The notes: a model not told the origin generated them from the sequence alone. Shown: positions 8,103 through 17,220, counted from the first letter of the stretch. The stretch is DNA of 64,000 bases from CALVGQ01 sp031551965 (GCA_031551965.1 JAVBMW010000002.1:53824-117823), one strand, 5' to 3'. Numbers and translations: made by a program.

Positions 8103-9287
8103 TCAGATTTTTATTATCCGTCTTTCTAAATCATTATTTTGATTAATAGTACCTATTCTTTCTAATAATTCTGATTCTTTATAAACATTACCATTTTGAC
8201 ATTTTTTGTTTAGCGCTTCTGCATGCGTAGCACATACCCAGCAAGGCACTCGAACTCCTTTCCTTTTTCTTAATACCCTTCTAAAAGATGATCCACATTC
8301 TTTGCAAACTAAGATATTTGATAATGGATTTCTACTACTATGCTTTCTTGGAATTAATGATTCTGCTGAAGAAGATTTCTTGGATCTCTTTTCCATTTCA
8401 TTTTTAACCGATTGGAATTGTTCCGTAGTAATAATTGCTGGATGATTATCTTCCACCAAATATTGCTTCTTATGGTGATTAACAGGTTTCCAAGTTAAAT
8501 CAGATACATTATTTCGCATGGTCTTTGGCATTAATAATTGTCCAGTATAAATCTCATTTTGCAAAATTCCTTGTATGGTGTTCTTGTTCCATTTGTCATT
8601 TCCTTTTACGGTTTTAATGCCTTTATCATTTAATATTTTAACAATTCCATAAACAGTATTTCCTTTTAAATATTCATCAAATATTAACTTCACGACTTCT
8701 GCTTCCTTAGAATTAATCACAAGTGATCCGGTTAAATCATAATCATATCCTAAGCATTTAGTTTTCCTCGGTTGGATTCCCTTTTCATATTGTCTTTCAT
8801 AACCCCAAGCAATTGAATTGCTCATATTTCTTACCTCCTCTTTGGCAAATGCTATTGTTAAACCCATGTAACATTCATTGCTGTATTTTTGACACGCTGC
8901 AAAACCATCTATGTCAAAATATAAAAACACACCTTCTGGCAAAACTTCTCTTATGAAGCTTAATGCATCCAGTGTGTCTCTAGAAAATCTTGTAGTACTT
9001 TTAAATACTATCAAGTTTATTTCACCTCTTAAACATTTCTTTTTTAACAGTAAAAGATTCTTCTGCCTTTTTATGTTTGTTCCTGTTCCTATATCAATAT
9101 AAGTGCCTTCATATTCCCAATTTGGGTTAGAATGTATCAGCGATTCCAATCCATTCATTTGGTGTTTAACACTAGTTTGTTGTGATTCTAAAACGGTACT
9201 AACTCTGCAATAAACTGCAGCACGAAATTTTAAATCCTTAATATCATCATAAGTTAACACTTCTTCTTTTCTAATTTTCATGTTCAT
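8103..9287 (-). CDS. Large-type serine recombinase, short form
   Basis: A site-specific recombinase of 394 residues. The N-terminal resolvase/invertase catalytic domain carries S30 in YCRVST and the helix with KSTTRFSRD; a recombinase domain follows (about 170-270, GYDYDLTGS ... WNKNTIQGIL) and then a zinc ribbon (CKEC near 325 with CWVC about 20 residues later). Typical large serine integrases exceed 450 residues and end in a long coiled-coil motif; here the protein stops shortly after the zinc ribbon, so it may be a C-terminally shortened remnant or a smaller family variant. It lies at the right of the defence genes and is the likely mover, past or present, of the island. Confidence 0.85.
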   Translation of the reverse strand: MNMKIRKEEVLTYDDIKDLKFRAAVYCRVSTVLESQQTSVKHQMNGLESLIHSNPNWEYEGTYIDIGTGTNIKRQKNLLLLKKKCLRGEINLIVFKSTTRFSRDTLDALSFIREVLPEGVFLYFDIDGFAACQKYSNECYMGLTIAFAKEEVRNMSNSIAWGYERQYEKGIQPRKTKCLGYDYDLTGSLVINSKEAEVVKLIFDEYLKGNTVYGIVKILNDKGIKTVKGNDKWNKNTIQGILQNEIYTGQLLMPKTMRNNVSDLTWKPVNHHKKQYLVEDNHPAIITTEQFQSVKNEMEKRSKKSSSAESLIPRKHSSRNPLSNILVCKECGSSFRRVLRKRKGVRVPCWVCATHAEALNKKCQNGNVYKESELLERIGTINQNNDLERRIIKI

Positions 9288-9336
9288 ATTTTCCCTTTTC
9301 TTCTTTCTAGTATTTCAATTTCTTTTATTTCGATAT

Positions 9337-9370
9337 AAAAAAACTGTATCAATTTCTGACACAGATTTAT
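9337..9370 (-). terminator. Terminator-like repeat after the 294-residue gene (copy 1)
   Basis: Read on the minus strand, a hairpin with loop TCAGAAATTGAT is followed by a run of T. The same sequence, with a few changes, occurs at 10346-10385 behind the tRNA operon. It would end transcription of the gene at 9402-10286. Confidence 0.55.
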
Positions 9371-9401
9371 CCGTTTTAACTACTTAAATAGGTTTTTCGT
9401 T

Positions 9402-10286
9402 TCATTCCCAGAAGGTTATATTACTTTGGTGCCATTGTATACAGCTATCAATATCGCCATATTTATAAAAACGATTCGCTGCACCTTTAATTGCAGCAAT
9501 AGAAACAAGTTTATAGTTCTCTGCTAACGCTTCATCATAGCTGCAAAAAATCTCATCATCTGAAATAAACTCTTCAGAAAGATAAAAAACTGAAGCCCCA
9601 TCTTTATATGTGCAAGAATACATATCTTCAAGACAATTTATAATCAATATAGGATATTCTTCTTCCGAACGATAAAGATTTAACCAAGCTTTCTCAATAT
9701 CATTCATTTCGTCAATTTTATTCAATATGTCTTTAAATGATGGTAATGGGTATTGGCTTTGATCATTTGGTTTATTAGTATCTTGCGCGATCATTCTTTT
9801 TATATAATTTTCTTTTTTCCCCCAGCCTTCAAACCATGCTTTACTTTCGAAATCATTCCAACAAATGGACACAAATTCAAATTCCAGTTCGATTTCAACA
9901 TTAAATCCACTAAATACCCAACCATGTTTTCCTTTAACATCATCTGATAAAACGGTTAATTCTTCGCATAGCTCAATAACATCTTTATCAATGATTTCAG
10001 CGTCTTCGTTTAAATTATAACTCTTTCTTCCAGCCTCCTTGCCTTTGGCATAGGCTTTGCTCATATCATATAAAATACTTTTTTTAATTTTAGCATTTTC
10101 AAAATACAATACCGCATTTTCGGCTACCATTGCTGCTCCAGTTTCATTATTTGGGTGAGACTTCAAAACATCAATCCAATCGAAAAATATTGCTAAAGTT
10201 GTTCCTTGCCACTGGGCATGACTTATTTCACAATCATGGAACGCTATATAATTTAGTGTGTTTATTGATTCAATTTTAAAATTCAT
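9402..10286 (-). CDS. Hypothetical protein, 294 residues
   Basis: Not recognised. It is a soluble, acidic protein with no signal peptide or membrane segment. It seems to have two parts: an N-terminal half with an FHDCEI beginning and many aromatic residues (WQGTTLAIFFDWIDVL, FEFVSICWNDF), reminiscent of small immunity-type beta proteins that start with a histidine-aspartate-cysteine motif, and a C-terminal half (about 185-294) with alternating strands and helices ending near IQWHQSN. No catalytic motif stands out. It sits alone between two copies of a terminator-like sequence, between the recombinase and the tRNA operon, a spot where accessory genes are often picked up. An immunity or anti-toxin role is possible but is a guess. 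Confidence 0.55.
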   Translation of the reverse strand: MNFKIESINTLNYIAFHDCEISHAQWQGTTLAIFFDWIDVLKSHPNNETGAAMVAENAVLYFENAKIKKSILYDMSKAYAKGKEAGRKSYNLNEDAEIIDKDVIELCEELTVLSDDVKGKHGWVFSGFNVEIELEFEFVSICWNDFESKAWFEGWGKKENYIKRMIAQDTNKPNDQSQYPLPSFKDILNKIDEMNDIEKAWLNLYRSEEEYPILIINCLEDMYSCTYKDGASVFYLSEEFISDDEIFCSYDEALAENYKLVSIAAIKGAANRFYKYGDIDSCIQWHQSNITFWE

Positions 10287-10345
10287 ATTTTCATCCTCTG
10301 CCTAATGCTCATTGTAGAACTTTTAATTTATTATAACATTCTTAT

Positions 10346-10385
10346 ATAAAAAACCTGCATCAATTTCTGACACAGGTTTAGCTGT
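10346..10385 (-). terminator. Terminator of the tRNA operon (copy 2 of the repeat)
   Basis: On the minus strand AAACCTG and CAGGTTT arms enclose a loop and are followed by a T run, just after tRNA-Phe. It shares about 40 bp with the element at 9337-9370. Confidence 0.7.
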
Positions 10386-10391
10386 TCCAAA

Positions 10392-10467
10392 TGGTGGTCC
10401 CAGCCGGGATTGAACCGGCGACACATGGATTTTCAGTCCATTGCTCTACCAACTGAGCTACAGGACC
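10392..10467 (-). tRNA. tRNA-Phe(GAA)
   Basis: A cloverleaf of 76 nt with encoded CCA; acceptor GGTCCTG pairs with TGGGACC and the anticodon loop is CTGAAAA. It is the last tRNA of a seven-gene operon. Confidence 0.97.
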
Positions 10468-10470
10468 ACT

Positions 10471-10547
<77 letters not shown>

Positions 10548-10578
10548 ATGTTTAAATGAGCTATTCAATTTTTTAAAA

Positions 10579-10669
10579 TGGCGGAGGAACTGGGATTCGA
10601 ACCCAGGCGCCAGTTTCCCGACCTACCGGTTTTCAAGACCGGACCCTTCAACCACTTGGGTATTCCTCC
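10579..10669 (-). tRNA. tRNA-Ser(TGA)
   Basis: A 91-nt tRNA with a long variable arm as in serine tRNAs, acceptor GGAGGAA, anticodon loop CTTGAAA, and encoded CCA. Confidence 0.96.
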
Positions 10670-10681
10670 AGATAAATTTTA

Positions 10682-10758
10682 TGGTGGACCCTGTAGGACT
10701 CGAACCTACGACCAACCGGTTATGAGCCGGTAGCTCTAACCAACTGAGCTAAGGGTCC
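10682..10758 (-). tRNA. tRNA(CAT), probably Ile2
   Basis: A 77-nt tRNA with anticodon CAT and loop CTCATAA, acceptor GGACCCT and encoded CCA. Since the neighbours are the initiator and an elongator-type tRNA-Met, this third CAT tRNA is most likely the isoleucine tRNA whose C34 is turned into lysidine by TilS. A second elongator Met is the alternative. Confidence 0.8.
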
Positions 10759-10784
10759 AACTCTACTAATAACCTTTTAAGAAA

Positions 10785-10861
10785 TGGTAGCGAGGGTGGG
10801 ACTCGAACCCACGACCTTCCGGGTATGAACCGAACGCTCTAGCCAACTAAGCTACCTCGCC
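10785..10861 (-). tRNA. Elongator tRNA-Met(CAT)
   Basis: A 77-nt tRNA, acceptor GGCGAGG, anticodon loop TTCATAC as in Bacillus elongator tRNA-Met, encoded CCA. Confidence 0.9.
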
Positions 10862-10874
10862 ATTTTTATTTAAA

Positions 10875-10951
10875 TGGTCGGGATGACAGGATTCGAACCT
10901 GCGACACCTTGATCCCAAATCAAGTACTCTACCAAGCTGAGCTACATCCCG
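10875..10951 (-). tRNA. tRNA-Pro(TGG)
   Basis: A 77-nt tRNA, acceptor CGGGATG, anticodon loop TTTGGGA, encoded CCA. Confidence 0.96.
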
Positions 10952-10961
10952 ATAATTTTTA

Positions 10962-11038
10962 TGGCGCGCCCAGTAGGACTTGAACCCGCAACCTTTTGAT
11001 CCGTAGTCAAACGCTCTATCCAGTTGAGCTATGGGCGC
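10962..11038 (-). tRNA. tRNA-Arg(ACG)
   Basis: A 77-nt tRNA, acceptor GCGCCCA, anticodon loop CTACGGA (ACG, read as ICG after TadA editing), encoded CCA. It is the first tRNA of the operon. Confidence 0.96.
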
Positions 11039-11059
11039 ACATTCACTTTGCAGTGCTAT

Positions 11060-11065
11060 ATTATA
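11060..11065 (-). promoter_or_regulatory. -10 box of the tRNA operon
   Basis: TATAAT on the minus strand lies 22 bases before tRNA-Arg; the -35 element is weak (TTGCAT is about 20 bp upstream). Confidence 0.45.
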
Positions 11066-11099
11066 ATAACAAACCTCTACACAAAATGCAACACATATT

Positions 11100-11678
11100 T
11101 TCTTTTTTTACCATTAATTTTTAAATCACAAAATTGAATAGAGTGGAATCGAAAGTTCCTTAACATGAACCTATTATTGCACTAACATTATCAGAATTAT
11201 GATGATACTAAAAATCTAGAATAGAAAACCATTTTATATAATGTATCTCTATACACTAAATTTTTAATATTAATATCTTTTGCTTATACTTTCTGTTGGA
11301 ATCCCTTTTTGAGTTCTAGATGTATCAACAGTCTTGTTTCTATTTGGTATCATTTAAAGCATAGTAAATATTAAGAACTGAATCCAATTATGTGATTCAA
11401 TTCTTTTCTTATGTTAAAATTATGTTAATGTAATCTAAACGCTTGACATGTTGCACTTAAATTTCATATACTCCGATTATAAGTCAATATCAACTCTAGA
11501 TTGATTAACTTAGATAATCATGAAATCTTTTCATAAAAAGTCTTAGTAATAAATTTACCCTTGATAAATAAATACAATTTAATTTTCTTGTAATATACTT
11601 TTATTACTGTAAAACATTCGACTATCTAAATTAATCTATTCAGAACCTTATATTGAGTTATTAGAAAAAGGTGATGGA
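11100..11678. other. AT-rich spacer without a gene
   Basis: No convincing ORF or RNA gene is seen. The only signals are the tRNA operon promoter at the left end and a candidate promoter for the DUF1538 gene at 11443-11472. Confidence 0.6.
11443..11472 (+). promoter_or_regulatory. Candidate promoter for the DUF1538 / P-II-like operon
   Basis: TTGACA at 11443-11448 and TATACT at 11467-11472 are 18 bp apart. It would give a leader of about 200 nt before the start at 11679, in which no known riboswitch is recognised. Confidence 0.45.
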
Positions 11679-13217
11679 ATGAATGAAAAATTAAAAGAGA
11701 AGACAAAAGAAGCCTTATCCAGCGTCATCCCTATTTCGGCTATTGTCCTAATTTTAGCTTCACTAATTGTTCCTATGAACATTGATACGATCATTATGTT
11801 CTTAGCTGGTACAGCGCTCTTAGTGGTTGGCATGGGACTATTTTCTTTAGGTGCTGATTTAGCGATGATCCCAATTGGTGAAGGTGTAGGAAAAGCGATA
11901 AACAAAAATAAGAATGTTTTGTTTCTTGTCTTTATAAGTTTTTTATTAGGTTTTATAATTACAATTGCTGAACCTGATTTAACCGTACTTGCAGGACAAG
12001 TTGCTGCGATCCCTAATGTTGTACTTATAGTTACAGTTGCGATTGGGGTGGGTATCTTTTTAGTAATTGCATGTTTACGTATCGTTTTCAATATTAGCTT
12101 ATCAACCCTATTATATATTTGCTACTTCGTTGTTTTCGCAGTATCGATCTTTACCCCAAATAGTTTTGTGGCTGTTGCTTTTGACTCTGGTGGTGTAACA
12201 ACTGGTCCGATGACCGTTCCCTTTATACTTGCAATGGGGGTAGGACTTGCCAGCGCAAAAGGTGGAAAAGATGCACAAGACAATAGTTTTGGATTTGTTG
12301 CATTATGTAGTATTGGTCCAATTCTCGCTGTCATGATCCTTGGAATTATCTACAATCCGCAAAACGCCACTTATGATCAAATTGTGATTCCAACTGTGGT
12401 GACTATGCAAGATGTTGTTCGCCAATTTGCAGTTCAAGTCCCTGTATATTTTAAAGAAGTAACTTTAGCTTTATTTCCCATTACTATTTTCTTTATTATT
12501 TTCCAGGCAATCAATCGTATCTTCACAAAACATCAAATGATCAAGATCACTGTAGGGATAGTTTATACCTTAATAGGCCTTGCGTTATTCCTTACAGGAG
12601 TAAATGTCGGTTTCATCCCTGTAGGTTCACTACTTGGAAAAGAACTCGCTCTTACAGAGTTTAAATGGTTGCTGGTTCCAATTGGAAGTCTAATCGGTTA
12701 CTATATCGTTATTGCTGAACCTGCAATCCATGTCCTTAATGAACAAGTCGAATCGATCACTAATGGTTCTATCTCTAAAAAGGCAATGAATTTGTGTTTG
12801 TCCATTGGTGTTGCAATTTCTGTTGGTTTGTCAATGATTCGTGTCTTAACAGGAATTTCTATTTATTGGTTACTAATTCCTGGCTATATTATTGCCCTTG
12901 CATTGACCCGATTTGTACCTAAGATTTTCGTTGGTATCGCCTTTGACTCTGGAGGAGTTGCCTCTGGTCCGATGACATCCACCTTCCTTTTACCCTTAGT
13001 TATGGGTGCATGTGAAGCATTGGGCGGTAATGTTATGACTGATGCCTTTGGTGTTGTTGCGATGGTTGCGATGACACCCTTGATCGCGATTCAACTTATG
13101 GGTCTTATTTATCAAATCAAACTTAAAAAAGCACAGTCGAATCAGCTTCAGGAATTACCAGATGCAATCGACGAATTAACCGAACTATTATTGCAGGAGG
13201 AATCAAACAATGAATAA
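11679..13217 (+). CDS. DUF1538 membrane protein
   Basis: A polytopic membrane protein of 512 residues with an internal duplication: the motif AFDSGGVTTGPMT near residue 168 recurs as AFDSGGVASGPMT near residue 426, and IAEPDL (about 100) recurs as IAEPAI (about 347). This two-half, about twelve-helix layout is that of DUF1538 proteins and suggests a transporter or channel of inverted or tandem repeats; the substrate is unknown. It starts with ATG after AAGGTGATGG. The next gene overlaps it by eight bases and encodes a P-II-like signalling protein, so transport is probably gated by a nucleotide- or metabolite-binding regulator, as AmtB is by GlnK. That regulatory link is inferred from the operon. 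Confidence 0.85.
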   Translation: MNEKLKEKTKEALSSVIPISAIVLILASLIVPMNIDTIIMFLAGTALLVVGMGLFSLGADLAMIPIGEGVGKAINKNKNVLFLVFISFLLGFIITIAEPDLTVLAGQVAAIPNVVLIVTVAIGVGIFLVIACLRIVFNISLSTLLYICYFVVFAVSIFTPNSFVAVAFDSGGVTTGPMTVPFILAMGVGLASAKGGKDAQDNSFGFVALCSIGPILAVMILGIIYNPQNATYDQIVIPTVVTMQDVVRQFAVQVPVYFKEVTLALFPITIFFIIFQAINRIFTKHQMIKITVGIVYTLIGLALFLTGVNVGFIPVGSLLGKELALTEFKWLLVPIGSLIGYYIVIAEPAIHVLNEQVESITNGSISKKAMNLCLSIGVAISVGLSMIRVLTGISIYWLLIPGYIIALALTRFVPKIFVGIAFDSGGVASGPMTSTFLLPLVMGACEALGGNVMTDAFGVVAMVAMTPLIAIQLMGLIYQIKLKKAQSNQLQELPDAIDELTELLLQEESNNE

Positions 13218-13935
13218 TCAAAATATAAACCGTGAAGAATTGATTCACCGTGCTACACCAAAATTATTAGCCCTTATTATTAACCCAAATCAAGTTGAAA
13301 CAGCTGTAGAAACTTTAAAACATGATCATTTTCATTTTTTACTTAGTTGCCGTGCTAAAGGCACCGCAAATACAAGTTGGATGGAACTTATTGGGCTTGG
13401 CTCAATCGATAAAACAGTCTTACTCAGTCTTGCCCCTGACACAGTCATGAAGGCAGCACTCTTTGATCTTCAAAGAAACCTTCATCTAGAAAAACCAGGT
13501 CATGGCATTGCAATGACAATACCGATCAGTGGGATCGACATTGCCAGAAAAATTCCACTTGACCCACAACGAAAAGAAGTGATTCAACATAAAATTGAAC
13601 AAGGAGTTGAAGAAACTATGAACACAATTGAAAACGATTTGATCCTCACAATTATTAACCAAGGATATGCTTCTGAATTGATGGAACACGCTCGCTCAGC
13701 TGGTGCAGGAGGAGGAACGATCATCAACAGTAAACAATTAAGCACTGAAAATGCAGTCAAATTCTTAGGAGTTGAAATTTCAGCTGATAAAGAAATCTTA
13801 GCGATCGTTACTAGCCGAGAATCAAAATCAAAATTGATGGAAGCCATCTCAAATTACTTACAACAAGAAACCAACGCTCATGGTGCAATGCTTTCCCTTC
13901 CAATTGATACCATCGTAGGTTTAGGAAACCATTAA
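13210..13935 (+). CDS. Tandem P-II-like regulatory protein
   Basis: A 241-residue protein made of two similar halves, each starting with a beta strand and a helix: KLLALIINPNQVETAVETL at about 16-34 and LILTIINQGYASELMEHARSAG at about 138-159. The second half holds GAGGGTI and ends each half with a glycine-bounded strand, as in P-II family proteins. Classic P-II is a trimer of about 112-residue single domains; two fused copies are less usual. Its start lies inside the end of the DUF1538 gene with a GCAGGAGGAA ribosome site, so the two are coupled and probably form one complex at the membrane. The effector is not evident. Confidence 0.75.
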   Translation: MNNQNINREELIHRATPKLLALIINPNQVETAVETLKHDHFHFLLSCRAKGTANTSWMELIGLGSIDKTVLLSLAPDTVMKAALFDLQRNLHLEKPGHGIAMTIPISGIDIARKIPLDPQRKEVIQHKIEQGVEETMNTIENDLILTIINQGYASELMEHARSAGAGGGTIINSKQLSTENAVKFLGVEISADKEILAIVTSRESKSKLMEAISNYLQQETNAHGAMLSLPIDTIVGLGNH

Positions 13936-13948
13936 TCATATTTCAAAG

Positions 13949-13980
13949 ATATTCAAATTCAAGTTTGGATATCTTTTTTA
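13949..13980 (+). terminator. Terminator of the DUF1538 operon
   Basis: The arms GATATTCAAA and TTTGGATATC are followed by TTTTTT. Confidence 0.7.
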
Positions 13981-13984
13981 TTAA

Positions 13985-14014
13985 ACTACCCAGATAGAGA
14001 ACCCTATCTGGGTA
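13985..14014. terminator. Bidirectional terminator between convergent genes
   Basis: Perfect arms CTACCCAGATAG and CTATCTGGGTAG enclose AGAACC, between the ends of the P-II-like gene and the helicase gene. Confidence 0.75.
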
Positions 14015-14019
14015 GTATT

Positions 14020-17000
14020 TTAGCTTAACAATTCTATAATTTGATCACGATTCATTGATGTTATTGAACCTGTGCTATTTTCTACAAATGCATCGGCAAG
14101 GTCCTTTTTTTGATTTTGGAGTTCCATTATTCTTTCTTCGATGCTATCTTTCATGATCAATTTATAAACTTGGACACTTTTCTTTTGACCAATTCGATGA
14201 GCACGATCTGTCGCCTGATTTTGTGCAGACATATTCCACCATGGATCAAAATGGATAACTGCTTCTGCTGCTGTGAGATTTAATCCTGTTCCTCCCGCTT
14301 TTAAAGATATTAAGAAAACACATGGTTCTCCTTCCTGAAATTGTCTTACTAATTCTCTTCGTTTTTCTTTATCTGTGGATCCTGTCAACATCAAATAAGA
14401 TATCCCCTCTTCATCCAATTGTTTTGCGATCAAGTCTAAAGCACTTGTAAAGGATGAAAACAATAATGTTTTTTGACCGTTATCATATAAAGAATGTAAT
14501 AAATCCATGCATCCTTCTAACTTGCTAGAAAGTTCATTAATATTTTCATAAATCATTCTTGGTTCACAACATATTTGACGCAATCGAGTAAGCATTGCCA
14601 AAACTTGAAAACGATCATAATCATTCATTTCTAATTGTTCACGAAGATCTTTGTTGACTTTAGATAAATTTGCTAAATAAAGTTTTTTCTGTTCATCTGC
14701 AAAATCTATATAGTAAGTCGTCTCCACTTTTTCAGGAAGTTCTAACAAAACATCTTTTTTCTTTCGCCTTAATATAAATGGTTCTACAAGTTTTTTTAAT
14801 TTTTCACTTACCTTTTCATTTTTACTTTTCACGATATCAACTTCAAAATTAGTTTTAAAATGATGATAATTATACAAATAATTAGGCATTAAGAAATCAA
14901 ATATTGACCACAACTCTGCCAATGAATTTTCTATTGGTGTTCCGGTTAATGCTAAACGATTCTTTGCTTTCAAGCATTTAACACAAATGGCATTTTTAGT
15001 CTTTTGATTTTTAATGTATTGAGCTTCATCCAAAATTACATATTCAAAATTTATGGATTTAAGTAAATCAATATCACGTCTTAAATAATCATAGGAGATA
15101 ATCATAACATCTACATTTTGTTTAGTATCTATTAGTAATGCCCTTTCTTGTCCACTTCCCATAATACAACAAGTTTCCAAATTTTGACTAAATTTACTGA
15201 TTTCATCCTTCCAATTCAACATAAGGGATGTAGGGCATACAACTAAATTCAATTTATCTGTGGAACGTTCGCTATCTAATAAAGCAATCACCTGCAATGT
15301 TTTACCTAGTCCCATATCATCTGCCAATATTCCGTTAAAATGATATTCTTTTAATTGCTTCATCCATTTAAATCCTGTTTTTTGATAATCTCTTAAAATC
15401 TGTTGATATTGCTCAGGTATGATTATATCTTCATTGTTTATTTGTTTAAAATTTTGGATTAAAGTGTCAAAACTTTTTTCTCTTTCAATTTTCACTTGAT
15501 CAAATTGTTGAACAACTCCATCCATCGCAAACGCTCTAAATGCTGGAAGTTCAAAGTGCCCAAAGGTTAATGAGTTCATAGAGACTGACATTGTATCAAG
15601 CATTTCATCCACTTCTTCGAACTCTTCTGAGTCCAAATAAATGACTTCACCATTCTTTAAACGATAAAATTTTTTCTTTTTATGATAAGCTCTTAAAACA
15701 TGAATAAGTTCATCTTTGTTAATATGGACACTGTTTAAATCAATGTGTAACAAATCATTTTCGATTTTTACCCCAACATTTAAACCTACACTTTGTTTCT
15801 TACCTATTTTCTTTATTGAGTCACTCACAAACACTGTGCAATAATTAGAAAGATGAGTTAACCCTTCACTAATAAACTTATATGTCATCTCACTATCATC
15901 GAAAAAAATCGCTTGCTTCATTTCTCTATCAATGAATGGTTTATATAATTTAATGATTCCTGTGATTTTATCAATAGTTAAAGAGTTACAATTATCATTG
16001 AAATCAAAAGCTTCCTTTTTTATTCCATCAACTTCATATTTCACATTAACGCAAATTTTAAATTCATCATTCAAATCTGCATAGAGACAAACATTGGAAA
16101 CTTCATTAAATTCTATGTCATCTAAACCTTTAATTGTTACATATTCTTGTATGTCACTGATGGCATATTTATAAAATCTTACTATATCTTCTTCAGGAAT
16201 AAACAATTGATCTTCATTACGAAATTGATGAAAAAGTCTTACTGCTTTTCCTACTTGATCAAATATCAATTTACACAATTTATTATCCTGATAACTATAC
16301 AAAGAATGATTTCCTTCAAAATATTCCTTTTCAACATTCAAAACCGGCATATAATATGTTTTACCATAATTAAAGTATTTGATAAATTCTATTGTGAAAT
16401 GGCCTCTTTCTGTTTCAAAGATACAGTTTGAAGCACCAAAACTTAAATCTTTATAAGTATCATAAAATCGATCTATGCTTGCACCACTCGTTGGTATCGA
16501 AGTTAAGTAGCTATATTTACAGGCGATTACTTCTTTGTTTATGTAATTGATTTGTGCTAATGCTTCTTCATCAAAAGCACTTTCATTATGAACAAATGAT
16601 AAATTTTTGCCATATTCACGAGAGTTATTATAGTGGATATCGTCCATAAAATTCGAAAGATTCTTTAGTTTATACTTTTTGTCTCTTCCAATTTTGTATG
16701 AAATTTGATTCCCTATAATTTCAGCAAGAAGTTGAACCTTAATATTTTGACCAACCGGTATAAGATTTTTTTCAAAATTTTCTTGTTCATTTTTTATATA
16801 GCGGTCAGTATACTTTAAAGCACTATTCATATCTTTAATTCTTTTTCTTGTTTCTTTAGTCAATTGAATTTTTGGATCAAGATATGAAATATCCTGTCCA
16901 TCCATCATACGATACGGTAACTTTGTACTATCGGGTAAACAACTCATGTACAATAACGCAACCCCGACATGACCACATGGACTCCCACTTCTGCAGTAAT

Positions 17001-17220
17001 AACAATTGCATCCAGCTTTTAATACTTTTTTATTATTAAAAGTAATAGTAATTTCATTTTCATTATAGCTATTTTCAGCATACACCGCATGGATTGTATA
17101 AAATCCATCCCTTTCAAATATTTCAATTAGTGTAAATTTTTTGAGATTATAATTCATCGCTAAGTTTCTGTTTCTGGCACTAGTAATAATTTTATTGAAT
17201 AATTTTTGAGTTACATACAT
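14020..17220 (-). CDS. SWIM zinc-finger SNF2-family helicase
   Basis: A DNA-dependent ATPase/translocase of 1066 residues. A SWIM zinc finger (C71-x-C73 ... C82-x-H84) opens the protein. A long bacterial SNF2-associated middle region follows, and then the SNF2 core: Walker A MGLGKT with K640, the DEAQ box (ILDEAQYIK), TGTPIENS, and in the second RecA lobe LKAGGTGLNLT and QATDRAHRIGQ. SWIM-SNF2 proteins of this length are common in Firmicutes and are thought to remodel protein-DNA complexes or act in repair; the precise role is not known. It starts at ATG after AGGAGG. It is divergent from an SDR gene across a 12-bp-arm palindrome. It is not part of a recognisable defence operon here. Confidence 0.93.
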   Translation of the reverse strand: MYVTQKLFNKIITSARNRNLAMNYNLKKFTLIEIFERDGFYTIHAVYAENSYNENEITITFNNKKVLKAGCNCYYCRSGSPCGHVGVALLYMSCLPDSTKLPYRMMDGQDISYLDPKIQLTKETRKRIKDMNSALKYTDRYIKNEQENFEKNLIPVGQNIKVQLLAEIIGNQISYKIGRDKKYKLKNLSNFMDDIHYNNSREYGKNLSFVHNESAFDEEALAQINYINKEVIACKYSYLTSIPTSGASIDRFYDTYKDLSFGASNCIFETERGHFTIEFIKYFNYGKTYYMPVLNVEKEYFEGNHSLYSYQDNKLCKLIFDQVGKAVRLFHQFRNEDQLFIPEEDIVRFYKYAISDIQEYVTIKGLDDIEFNEVSNVCLYADLNDEFKICVNVKYEVDGIKKEAFDFNDNCNSLTIDKITGIIKLYKPFIDREMKQAIFFDDSEMTYKFISEGLTHLSNYCTVFVSDSIKKIGKKQSVGLNVGVKIENDLLHIDLNSVHINKDELIHVLRAYHKKKKFYRLKNGEVIYLDSEEFEEVDEMLDTMSVSMNSLTFGHFELPAFRAFAMDGVVQQFDQVKIEREKSFDTLIQNFKQINNEDIIIPEQYQQILRDYQKTGFKWMKQLKEYHFNGILADDMGLGKTLQVIALLDSERSTDKLNLVVCPTSLMLNWKDEISKFSQNLETCCIMGSGQERALLIDTKQNVDVMIISYDYLRRDIDLLKSINFEYVILDEAQYIKNQKTKNAICVKCLKAKNRLALTGTPIENSLAELWSIFDFLMPNYLYNYHHFKTNFEVDIVKSKNEKVSEKLKKLVEPFILRRKKKDVLLELPEKVETTYYIDFADEQKKLYLANLSKVNKDLREQLEMNDYDRFQVLAMLTRLRQICCEPRMIYENINELSSKLEGCMDLLHSLYDNGQKTLLFSSFTSALDLIAKQLDEEGISYLMLTGSTDKEKRRELVRQFQEGEPCVFLISLKAGGTGLNLTAAEAVIHFDPWWNMSAQNQATDRAHRIGQKKSVQVYKLIMKDSIEERIMELQNQKKDLADAFVENSTGSITSMNRDQIIELLS

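Larger units (their letters stand above)
1..9367. mobile_element. Accessory defence island (left edge outside window)
   Basis: This stretch groups a serine recombinase, two ATPase-based two-gene modules, a nuclease-NTPase gene and an IS3-type transposase, all unlike the housekeeping genes to the right. All defence-type genes are on the minus strand and tightly packed; only the transposase is on the plus strand. The right border is placed at the terminator-like repeat at 9331-9370, which recurs at 10341-10385 beside the tRNA operon. The island call follows from gene content and the recombinase. Exact ends and attachment sites are not proven, and the left end is not visible. Confidence 0.6.

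Noticed and set aside
1..9370. Prophage
   Set aside because: Apart from the serine recombinase there are no phage structural, lysis or packaging genes.
11648..12091. Antisense frame of 147 codons within the DUF1538 gene
   Set aside because: Low-complexity shadow of a membrane protein on the opposite strand.
14020..17220. SNF2 helicase as part of a DISARM-like or other defence operon
   Set aside because: It is a single gene with its own promoter and terminator; no methyltransferase, nuclease or DUF1998 partner lies beside it.
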